Below the pieces are notes generated by a model. The model saw only the letters and a list, made by a program, of their open reading frames with translations, had not been told where the DNA came from and searched no databases. Positions 1 through 5,761 of a stretch of 10,270 nucleotides of DNA are shown in pieces (position 1 is the first letter of the stretch; the number at the start of each line of letters is the position of its first letter). The translations under genes were made by a program, and so were the position numbers. The DNA is from JAVBNJ01 sp031551625 (GTDB lineage Bacteria; Bacteroidota; Bacteroidia; Bacteroidales; UBA932), in assembly GCA_031551625.1 (NCBI GenBank), contig JAVBNJ010000092.1, positions 1 through 10,270 on the forward strand. The letters run 5' to 3'.

Positions 1-260
1 TGTCCATTGATAGCTATTTCTTTTGTTTTACATCCCGATGCAGAAAATACCAATATCCCATTCGATGGTGCGGAAATAGTGTATTTTCCATCCTCGTCTG
101 TGGTACTATAATTAGAAGTTCCTTTCTCTACAACAGTTACAAAATGCAACGGCAGCCCATCATTAGCAGCGACTACTGTACCGGATATTTTAACACTTTG
201 TGCACCAGCTACAGCTACTACCAACACTACACTTGCAAAAAACGCAATTAATTTTTTCAT
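1..260 (-). CDS. Secreted protein with SusC/RagA-like carboxypeptidase-regulatory domain (N-terminal part)
   Basis: The gene runs off the left edge, so only the first 86 codons are visible. It starts with a clear signal peptide, MKKLIAFFASVVLVVAVAGA, with likely cleavage before QSVKISG. Residues 22-86 form a CarboxypepD_reg-like beta-sandwich: 'ISGTVV', 'GLPL', 'VEKGTSNYSTTDEDGKYTI' and 'LVFSASGCKTKEI' match the usual pattern GxVxxxxGxPLxxVxVxxKGTxxxxxTDxdGxYxIxxP..LxfSxxGxxxxxxxI. In Bacteroidota this domain commonly opens SusC/RagA TonB-dependent receptors but also occurs in other secreted proteins, so the receptor part is not proven here. The ATG at 258-260 follows a 68-base gap holding an ECF-type promoter that is also found before the VIT gene. 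It lies just downstream of, and in the same direction as, the DUF2135 gene. Confidence 0.8.
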   Translation of the reverse strand, partial: MKKLIAFFASVVLVVAVAGAQSVKISGTVVAANDGLPLHFVTVVEKGTSNYSTTDEDGKYTISAPSNGILVFSASGCKTKEIAING

Positions 261-288
261 AACATCTTTTTTAGGTTATTTTAATATA

Positions 289-319
289 ATAGATACAGCA
301 TTTTTCAAAATTCCATAAA
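289..319 (-). promoter_or_regulatory. ECF-sigma-type promoter (GGAAT-N16-TCTAT) of the SusC-like gene
   Basis: On the minus strand, GGAATTTTG (306-314) is followed 16 bases after GGAAT by TCTAT (289-293), about 29 bases before the ATG at 260. The 19 bases TTTATGGAATTTTGAAAAA (301-319) are identical to those upstream of the VIT gene, at matching distance from the start codon. GGAA-type -35 and TCTA-like -10 boxes with a spacer near 16 are typical of ECF promoters in many bacteria. Assignment to the neighbouring sigma factor is inferred. Confidence 0.6.
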
Positions 320-328
320 ATAATAAAA

Positions 329-1234
329 TCACTTAAACTCAAATTCGCCGATAAGCACTAAACCCTCGTTATTTTTAGAGTATGCTGTCATTTGCAAAGT
401 AGTGACTTTTCGTTCTTGTTTGCCGGTTGCATAGTGAGTATATATTTCGGCCATTATAGTACTCGGCCCTTCGGCTTTGAATTGGTTGTCGCCAAAATAC
501 TTTACCTTTATTTCATAGGTGCCGGGTATTGCTTTTTCCAATACAAATTCTTCGGGACCGAAACCTTGCGTTATATCGTTGCTGATCATACCGCCTATTG
601 ATGTATTCCGATGGCTATAATAACATTTTTCTCCACGCGGGTCTATGACATGTAAATCAATATCGGTGTTATCCCTATTCCAATTGATGACTACACGGAT
701 ATCGAATGGTTGCTCTGCTATAACAGGTTCGTTGATTGATTTTGTATTCAGTTTCGAACCATGCAACGCAATAAGTTGGTTAATCTCGTGTATTAAAACA
801 CCTTTTATACCATTCGATTTAGCCATCACACTTTGGGCAAATGGCTTGGTAAGCGCTGCATAAAGCGTATCCAGAGCCTGCTGGTATTGTCCGGCATCGG
901 CCAATGCCAAGCCATAGTCGCGATAACTTTGCGGATCCATCGGGCGCCAATCCAACACTTTTTTACAAATAAAAACCTCTTGCTTATAGGCGCCATACTC
1001 TTTCAGTTTATAGGCAAGCGTTTTGAACAGCGACGCATTCTCTAAATCCAGCTCGGCAATGGTACTGAGAATGAGCAACGCTTTTTGTTTGTCGTTGTGA
1101 GAGTAAAACCAGTTAGACATATCGAAATAGAACACAGGCACATTACCATATTCGGTGCGGAGTTGCAAATAGGTGGCATAATCTTTTTTGGTGTTACCCG
1201 TCAACGATTCTAAATACTTTTCGTTTTGTTTCAC
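329..1234 (-). CDS. TPR-like / DUF2135 (YfaP-type) protein, probably the cut-off C-terminal part of the VIT protein
   Basis: This is a 301-residue ORF with a GTG start. Residues 14-130 are helical and TPR-like: 'YLQLRTEYGNVPVFYFDMSN', 'ALLILSTIAELDLENASL', 'VLDWRPMDPQSYRDYGLAL' and 'GQYQQALDTLYAAL' are the hallmarks of the TPR part of VIT/vWA/DUF2135 proteins. Residues 175-301 are DUF2135: 'DIRVVINWNRDNTDIDLHV', 'DPRGEKCYYSH', 'GGMISNDITQGFGPEEF', 'IPGTYEIKVKYFGD' and the closing 'IGEFEFK'. There is no signal peptide, although this domain normally follows exported domains. The ORF is in the same frame as the VIT gene upstream, separated only by TAG and two codons (GTT GAT). In related proteins these parts form one chain, so this is either the tail of a gene broken by a nonsense mutation or a re-initiated product. 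AGG lies about 7 bases before the GTG and could serve re-initiation. It ends with TGA. Confidence 0.8.
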   Translation of the reverse strand: MKQNEKYLESLTGNTKKDYATYLQLRTEYGNVPVFYFDMSNWFYSHNDKQKALLILSTIAELDLENASLFKTLAYKLKEYGAYKQEVFICKKVLDWRPMDPQSYRDYGLALADAGQYQQALDTLYAALTKPFAQSVMAKSNGIKGVLIHEINQLIALHGSKLNTKSINEPVIAEQPFDIRVVINWNRDNTDIDLHVIDPRGEKCYYSHRNTSIGGMISNDITQGFGPEEFVLEKAIPGTYEIKVKYFGDNQFKAEGPSTIMAEIYTHYATGKQERKVTTLQMTAYSKNNEGLVLIGEFEFK

Positions 1235-1240
1235 ATCAAC

Positions 1241-1243
1241 CTA
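1241..1243 (-). other. In-frame TAG between the VIT/vWA/TonB part and the TPR/DUF2135 part
   Basis: Reading leftwards, the frame goes ...ACT ATC CGG TAG GTT GAT GTG AAA CAA AAC..., so the two ORFs share one frame and only this codon separates them. A single change from CAG (Gln) would explain it, but the ancestral codon is not known. Confidence 0.75.
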
Positions 1244-3805
1244 CCGGATAGTTGCACTGGTAGTAGCACGTTCAAGAACCAATACCTCGTTGGTTACCAT
1301 CCGTTCGCTCCGGGTAGTTGCATTGGTAATTGCACTGCTAGTTACACTAGTAGTTGCACCGTATGCTCTTATTACCACCGGTTTAATGTACAGTACCCGC
1401 ACTGCACGCCCGTTGGTCATCCCCGCATCCCACTTGGGCATTTGTTCAAATGCTTTTGCAATAGCGCGTGCGATAGTGGGAAAACCACCATCGCGCAGGA
1501 TTTCTACATTCGAAATACTACCATTCTTTTCTACTACGAAACAGATGTTCACACGCAAGATGCCTTCCACTCCTTCTAGATCGCGGCTGATATTACGCAT
1601 AATGTATTCATCGAATTTTTCCATACCTCCGGGAAAACTTGGTTGTACTTCTACCGCTGCCACCGGAACAGGATCTTCGGCTTCTACAACTCCTATCTTC
1701 ACCATGCGTGTCGAAGGAGTTTCAATAATTATTACCTCACCGGAGTCGTCTCCCATTATATTCTGGGAACCTGCAATCTTTGTTTGCAGTTCTTCCTGGC
1801 TCACCATTTCTTCGACTACTTCTTCGTCGGGGGCTACTACAGGCGGTGTAAATTTAGCCTCATTCTGAATAGGTCGTGTTTCCTGTACCTGTGGCGCTTC
1901 CTCAACAGGTGCTATATCATCTAGCATTACGTAGTCCTCGTTTATTACTTCCTGGATTTCATCTCCAATAACCTTTTCCCTCCACCAATATTCTAATCCG
2001 TCTATTGCACCTCGTATTTTTTCAAACAGTGACCTTTCATCACTATACTCTTTTACATCGTCTTCCTTAGAGTCGGTAAGCATGTCCTCCGGTGGTGTTA
2101 TGTTGTAATGCCTGTAATCATCCAATGTTTCGAGCACCATCAGCGAAGTGCCGCGCGTAACAATACCAAGCTGATGTCCTAACGTATTGATCAATGCCTT
2201 GTTTTTATCGTACTGCAAATCCATTTCGGCAAGTGCTTTCTGCGCCCAAATGCGCTGTACGTCGGCTTGCACACTGTGTTTTTTTGGATTCAATTCTATT
2301 TGTTTTTCGGCGGTTACCGTTTTTCCATAACCAAACTGCAAGGTTATCAATTCCGGCCCTGCTCCGGTAATCCCAACCACCGAGGCATAACCTTGCACAG
2401 GTGTAGCAATGCCCGGATATACCTCTCTAACACTCTTGCTATGTTTAACTCCCAACAACTGTAGCGATTCATTCTGCACCTCCCGCTCCACAGCAGCTAC
2501 CGAAAGGCTTTGAAGGTTGATAAATTTCCCTTCATGTTGAATAGCCAGCCATTTCAACGTACTGTAATCGGCTTTAGATGCCGATACCACGCAATGTAAC
2601 GGTTTTGAACAGGCAAATGTTGCCTCACTGAAAGTAGATAACCCATCGGAAAATAAAATATATTCGTTGGCCGGTATCTTGGCCAAGTCAATGCTGCTAT
2701 AATTTGTTCCTCCATCGTACACCACCGCCTCAATTGCTTTTCGCAGCTCACCCCAGTTGCCGTTGGTAATAGTAAAAGTGCCTATTTTATCGAACGTGTA
2801 ATTGAATGTTGTCAAATGAATAGTCAGGTTCTTCTTCAGGGCAATAATTTTGTCCAACACCATCAACTCTTTTAACAGATCTCTGTTTTGCGCACTCCAC
2901 GAGGCATCCCATACAATGCCCAACGTATCGCCCCATGTTTTCTTTTGGCTTTGCGCTTTTACAAATGTGTTGACATAAAAATAATAGTTTCCTTCTATTT
3001 CCTGCACCAACACTTCGGGTACGTCTTCAACAACGGGCAACGAAAACTTCAGCGCCTGCTGCGGATGGTACGCAGAACGTTTGAACGAGGCTACGTAGTT
3101 CATTCCTTGTTGGTCGAAGCGGATATTGCTTGTTTGTCGCACAGCAAACTCCGGTTTACCGCCCGGTTGGAATACATTCGCCTGCAACGAAAATTCTTCA
3201 ATCTTATCCTTGTAATCCAATGGCAGGTAATAGGTAAACCGTCCGTTTTCCACTTTCAGCTCCTGTTCGTAGGTTATTGAGATAGTGCGGCTACCGTTGC
3301 CGGGAATAGGATAAATACGTGTCCGGAAATTATTTCCTTCTACTTTTTCCAACAAGCCGGGGTCCACGCGGCGACGCTCTATCTCTTCGAACACTTGTGT
3401 GGCTTTTGCTTTTTCGACAGGAACCGCCTTACGCATTTTGCCATTAATATCCAGTGCATAGCCGCTCACGGTAACGCCTTCGGGCAAAGGAAACAGCAGT
3501 TCGCCTTCCAGGATAAGCGATGTACGATTTTGAAAAACCATTGTCAACGTAGTAGTCGCAATGTTTCCTGTAACATTTACCTTAATGCCTAAATCCTTTA
3601 GATACACTTGGGCAGGATCTTCATGGCCTCCCACTTTCAGAACCGGTACCTGCCACTGGCTATAATCCTCTTCGGCAGTTACTGTCGTATCAAAAGACTG
3701 TAAAGAGCCGGTATCAACGTAGTTTGCCTTTCCGGGCATCAGTACCCCCGCAATAGCCACTGCAGCCAGCAGTACACAAAGAAAAATCAACGGTAATTTT
3801 TTCAT
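1241..3805 (-). CDS. VIT and vWA-domain membrane/periplasmic protein with a TonB-like C-terminal domain
   Basis: This is an 854-residue product. Residues 1-25 form a signal peptide or N-terminal anchor (MKKLPLIFLCVLLAAVAIAG). Residues 54-195 are a VIT domain, with 'LEGELLFPLPEGVTVSGYALDI', 'EKAKATQVFEEIERRRVDPGLLE' and 'NNFRTRIYPIPGNGSRTISITYEQ'. A vWA-like domain spans about 285-430 and keeps MIDAS-like elements: DASWS (300-304), DGGT (364-367) and SDG (386-388). 'HQLGIVTRGTSLMVLETLDDYRHY' (544-567) is a signature of VIT/DUF2135 proteins. An acidic linker (649-687) is nearly identical to one in the anti-sigma protein. Residues 717-813 resemble a TonB C-terminal domain: 'PSFPGGMEKFDEYI', 'VVEKNGSISNVEILRDGG' and 'MPKWDAGMTNGRAVRV'. 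A Thr/Ser/Ala tetrapeptide tail precedes the TAG. I chose the ATG at 3805 because upstream codons to 3901 lack family character and cover the promoter. It is likely secreted or periplasmic, with vWA-mediated protein binding. The TPR/DUF2135 part expected at its C-terminus lies beyond the TAG. Confidence 0.85.
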   Translation of the reverse strand: MKKLPLIFLCVLLAAVAIAGVLMPGKANYVDTGSLQSFDTTVTAEEDYSQWQVPVLKVGGHEDPAQVYLKDLGIKVNVTGNIATTTLTMVFQNRTSLILEGELLFPLPEGVTVSGYALDINGKMRKAVPVEKAKATQVFEEIERRRVDPGLLEKVEGNNFRTRIYPIPGNGSRTISITYEQELKVENGRFTYYLPLDYKDKIEEFSLQANVFQPGGKPEFAVRQTSNIRFDQQGMNYVASFKRSAYHPQQALKFSLPVVEDVPEVLVQEIEGNYYFYVNTFVKAQSQKKTWGDTLGIVWDASWSAQNRDLLKELMVLDKIIALKKNLTIHLTTFNYTFDKIGTFTITNGNWGELRKAIEAVVYDGGTNYSSIDLAKIPANEYILFSDGLSTFSEATFACSKPLHCVVSASKADYSTLKWLAIQHEGKFINLQSLSVAAVEREVQNESLQLLGVKHSKSVREVYPGIATPVQGYASVVGITGAGPELITLQFGYGKTVTAEKQIELNPKKHSVQADVQRIWAQKALAEMDLQYDKNKALINTLGHQLGIVTRGTSLMVLETLDDYRHYNITPPEDMLTDSKEDDVKEYSDERSLFEKIRGAIDGLEYWWREKVIGDEIQEVINEDYVMLDDIAPVEEAPQVQETRPIQNEAKFTPPVVAPDEEVVEEMVSQEELQTKIAGSQNIMGDDSGEVIIIETPSTRMVKIGVVEAEDPVPVAAVEVQPSFPGGMEKFDEYIMRNISRDLEGVEGILRVNICFVVEKNGSISNVEILRDGGFPTIARAIAKAFEQMPKWDAGMTNGRAVRVLYIKPVVIRAYGATTSVTSSAITNATTRSERMVTNEVLVLERATTSATIR
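1248..1361 (-). repeat. Degenerate 12-bp tandem repeats in the 3' end of the VIT gene
   Basis: On the + strand, four adjacent 12-base units lie at 1314-1361: GTAGTTGCATTG, GTAATTGCACTG, CTAGTTACACTA and GTAGTTGCACCG. Two more degenerate copies, ATAGTTGCACTG and GTAGTAGCACGT, lie at 1248-1271. They encode tetrapeptides on the minus strand (ATTS, VTSS, AITN, ATTR; then ATTS, ATIR). The second cluster ends four bases before the stop codon. A non-repeat segment of about 14 residues lies between the clusters. Confidence 0.7.
1745..1858 (-). repeat. 114-bp inverted repeat, copy 1 (in the VIT gene)
   Basis: Read on the minus strand, these 114 bases match 4860-4973 of the + strand with 3 mismatches by direct comparison. 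They encode the linker from AKFTPPVVAPDEE to GSQNIMGDD (VIT residues 650-687). Two mismatches are silent (GCT/GCA, ACA/ACC) and one changes Glu to Lys. Similarity stops sharply on both sides. Confidence 0.95.
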
Positions 3806-3833
3806 AGGTTTTATTTTAAATTGTTTTGTTAGT

Positions 3834-3864
3834 ATAGAGCAACTCTTTTTCAAAATTCCATAAA
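3834..3864 (-). promoter_or_regulatory. ECF-sigma-type promoter (GGAAT-N16-TCTAT) of the VIT gene
   Basis: On the minus strand, GGAATTTTG (3851-3859) is followed 16 bases after GGAAT by TCTAT (3834-3838). The expected transcript start near 3827 leaves a short leader before the ATG at 3805. The 19-base block TTTATGGAATTTTGAAAAA at 3846-3864 also precedes the SusC-like gene (301-319). The divergent ECF sigma gene next to it is the obvious candidate regulator. That link is inference. Confidence 0.6.
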
Positions 3865-3877
3865 TATTCAGAAAATA

Positions 3878-3895
3878 ATTGTACTTTTGTACAAT
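3878..3895 (+). promoter_or_regulatory. Palindrome overlapping a Bacteroidota -7 box upstream of the ECF sigma gene
   Basis: ATTGTACTTTTGTACAAT is a perfect inverted repeat with 7-base arms and a 4-base loop. It contains TACTTTTG (3882-3889), an exact match to the TAnnTTTG -7 box of the housekeeping sigma factor of Bacteroidota. I see no clear TTTG -33 box at the expected spacing, so the site may need an activator, or the palindrome may be an operator for an unidentified dimeric regulator. A TATA-like coincidence in AT-rich DNA cannot be excluded. Confidence 0.45.
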
Positions 3896-3910
3896 ACACA
3901 AATTTACACT

Positions 3911-4474
3911 TTGTTTTTCACAACCAAAATATCGGTATGCACGGACGATGAACTACTGTCGCGGTTTCGCAACAACGGAAACGCCGACTGCTTTACCGAA
4001 CTCTACAGCCGCTATATTCCGCTCTCCTACGGACTTTGCCTCAATTACCTGAAAACAGAAGCCGAAGCACAGGATGCAGTAATGGAACTTTTTGAAGAAC
4101 TGCGCCACAAAGCGGCAAAATATGAAATACGGACTTTTCGTACATGGCTATACAGTGTCGTAAAAAATCACTGTCTGAAACGGATTCGCGACAATAAACA
4201 ACCTCTCACCGTAGAATTTAATCAACACTTTATGGAATTTGCCGATTTTCCGGCTCTATTCAATGAGGACGATAAAGAAGCGAATTTCCACACGCTCCGG
4301 CAATGTTTGGAAAAGCTGCCCGAACCACAGCGAGTGAGTGTAGAACTATTCTTCCAACGCGACCTTTCGTATGCCGACATTGTAGAAACAACCGGCTACC
4401 AGCTAAAGAGTGTAAAAAGCTATATACAAAACGGGAAACGTAATTTAAAAATATGCATGGATAATGAAAAATAA
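3911..4474 (+). CDS. ECF-family RNA polymerase sigma factor
   Basis: The product is about 187 residues and directs RNA polymerase to specific promoters. Region 2 (about 25-95) shows 'AVMELFEELRHKAAKY' and 'TFRTWLYSVVKNHCLKRIRD', the core-binding and -10 recognition helices of ECF factors. Region 4 (about 127-180) shows 'LEKLPEPQRVSVELFF' and the helix-turn-helix 'LSYADIVETTGYQLKSVKSYIQNGKRNL'. There is no ATG in frame before residue 58. The candidate starts are TTG at 3911 or TTG at 3887. I prefer 3911 because 3887 sits inside the -7 box and palindrome and would precede the expected transcript start. The stop overlaps the next gene's ATG by 11 bases, which suggests translational coupling with the anti-sigma protein. 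Likely targets are the two GGAAT-N16-TCTAT promoters in this window. Confidence 0.9.
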   Translation: MFFTTKISVCTDDELLSRFRNNGNADCFTELYSRYIPLSYGLCLNYLKTEAEAQDAVMELFEELRHKAAKYEIRTFRTWLYSVVKNHCLKRIRDNKQPLTVEFNQHFMEFADFPALFNEDDKEANFHTLRQCLEKLPEPQRVSVELFFQRDLSYADIVETTGYQLKSVKSYIQNGKRNLKICMDNEK

Positions 4475-5660
4475 CAGGCACATAACCGGTTATTTGAAAG
4501 GTGCTCGCAAAGGCGCCGATGCCAATCGTGTGGAGCGCGAGGCCATGCAAGACCCATTCCTGCACGAAGCGTTGGCCGGCTACGACAAACACTCCGGCGA
4601 CCATGCCGGCACTATACATAAATTGCAGCAACAAGTAAAAAGCCGCAGCAACCAACGTCGCAAACCCATGATATGGTGGGCTGCCGCTTGCATAGTAGCC
4701 CTACTGGGTGTGGGCACACTGTTTTTTATACAACCCTCGACACACCAGTCGTTGCAAACCGAGTCTATAGCCGTTATGCATGAAGCAGCACCGGAACAAC
4801 AAGAAGGTATTGAATCTTCGTCACAAGCTACGCAGATAGCCGAACACAAGCAAGAGATCGCAAAATTTACACCGCCTGTAGTAGCCCCCGACGAAGAAGT
4901 AGTCGAAGAAATGGTGAGCCAGAAAGAACTGCAAACCAAGATTGCAGGTTCCCAGAATATAATGGGAGACGACACTGAAGAAATAATGGTAGTGCAAAAC
5001 GAATCGCCAGTAGCTTTAGCAACTAAAAAAGAGGAGTTGGCAACTGCTTTGGCGGTATCCACACCTGTGGTATTGTCGAGGCAAGCGGCAGGCGTGCAAA
5101 CCAGTAGCGAACCCGCCAACGGTAACTTCCTATGTCCGGCAGATACAATGACCATCAAGCACACAGCTTCGAGTACCAGTATTGAAACAAAAATAAAAGA
5201 TAATTCCTTTATCGCGCTAAACAAAACAGTCACAACAACCGGCGAAGATGTTGCGGCAGGCTATGGGGCTCGTAAATTGCCAATCGGTTCCGGCGCTATT
5301 GTAGCAGCCCCCTCGTCAACGAAAACAAACGACGATAACAAAAATGCAACTGACGACGACTTGGAACCTTTGATAGAGACAGCTCCAACTCCATTGATGG
5401 GAAAGAAATTGTATCAACAATACATTGCCTACAACTTGCAACAACCCACCGATTCGCTTTGTGCTACAGCTAAAGGAAATGTAACGGTAACTTTTAAGGT
5501 TAATGCAAACGGCCGACCCTATGATATAAAAGTCACCAAAAGCCTTTGCCCCTCATGTGATGCAGAAGCTATACGTTTAATTGAAAATGGTGGTCTTTGG
5601 AGCACCAGTCGGCGAAAAGGCAAGTATACCATTAAATTCCCAGCGGGCAGCGCGCAGTAA
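4464..5660 (+). CDS. Putative anti-sigma factor: membrane-anchored protein with a TonB-like periplasmic C-terminal domain
   Basis: The product has 398 residues. The short cytoplasmic N-terminus 'ITGYLKGARKGADANRVEREAMQDPFLHEALAGY' resembles the N-terminal segment of Bacteroidota anti-sigma and regulatory membrane proteins, and the position directly after an ECF gene supports this role. A single membrane helix lies at about 69-89 (WWAAACIVALLGVGTLFF). A long low-complexity periplasmic linker follows, holding the 38-residue segment (133-170) shared with the VIT protein. The C-terminal domain (about 308-395) is TonB-like: 'MGKKLYQQYIAYNLQQP', 'KGNVTVTFKVNANGRPYDIKVTKSL', 'CDAEAIRLIENGGLWS'. It contains a CxxC (362-365) that could be redox-active, which is speculative. 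I infer that it holds the sigma factor at the membrane and releases it on a periplasmic signal. No zinc-binding HxxxCxxC motif is present, so it is not a classic ZAS domain. Confidence 0.75.
   Translation: MKNNRHITGYLKGARKGADANRVEREAMQDPFLHEALAGYDKHSGDHAGTIHKLQQQVKSRSNQRRKPMIWWAAACIVALLGVGTLFFIQPSTHQSLQTESIAVMHEAAPEQQEGIESSSQATQIAEHKQEIAKFTPPVVAPDEEVVEEMVSQKELQTKIAGSQNIMGDDTEEIMVVQNESPVALATKKEELATALAVSTPVVLSRQAAGVQTSSEPANGNFLCPADTMTIKHTASSTSIETKIKDNSFIALNKTVTTTGEDVAAGYGARKLPIGSGAIVAAPSSTKTNDDNKNATDDDLEPLIETAPTPLMGKKLYQQYIAYNLQQPTDSLCATAKGNVTVTFKVNANGRPYDIKVTKSLCPSCDAEAIRLIENGGLWSTSRRKGKYTIKFPAGSAQ
4860..4973 (+). repeat. 114-bp inverted repeat, copy 2 (in the anti-sigma gene)
   Basis: This is the partner of 1745-1858 in inverted orientation (111/114 identical), about 3.0 kb apart. 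It encodes residues 133-170 of the anti-sigma-like protein, just upstream of that protein's C-terminal linker and TonB-like domain. Because both copies are read in the same frame, recombination across them would keep both frames open. Confidence 0.95.
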
Positions 5661-5677
5661 GCAGCATAACAAGCGCA

Positions 5678-5761
5678 ATTCCTAATTCCTAATTCCTAAT
5701 TCCTAATTCCTAATTCCTAATTCCTAATTCCTAATTCCTAATTCTTAATTCTTAATTCCTA
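5678..5761. repeat. Heptanucleotide tandem array (ATTCCTA)12
   Basis: Twelve consecutive 7-base units: nine ATTCCTA, two ATTCTTA (5741-5754) and a final ATTCCTA. The array starts 17 bases after the anti-sigma stop and runs into the 3' end of the convergent Gate gene, whose TAA is in unit 10. Because 7 is not a multiple of 3, an uninterrupted array puts a TAA in each + strand frame and a TAG in each - strand frame every 21 bases. It is not a CRISPR array, as it has no spacers. No hairpin terminator is seen between the convergent genes. Confidence 0.95.

Noticed and set aside
3806..3901. N-terminal extension of the VIT ORF by 32 codons
   Set aside because: The extension covers the ECF promoter and would place a polar and basic stretch before a normal signal sequence. 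The ATG at 3805 starts a typical MKKLPLIFL leader.
3935..3950. ATG at about 3936 as the sigma factor start
   Set aside because: It lies in another frame and meets a TGA four codons later.
4580..5233. Cys/Ser-rich ORF opposite the anti-sigma gene
   Set aside because: It is antisense to a coding frame supported by a membrane helix, a TonB-like domain and overlap with the sigma gene.
5678..5761. CRISPR array or telomere-like repeat
   Set aside because: The units are directly adjacent 7-mers without spacers, and no cas genes are nearby. Telomeric function has no support inside a gene-dense bacterial region.
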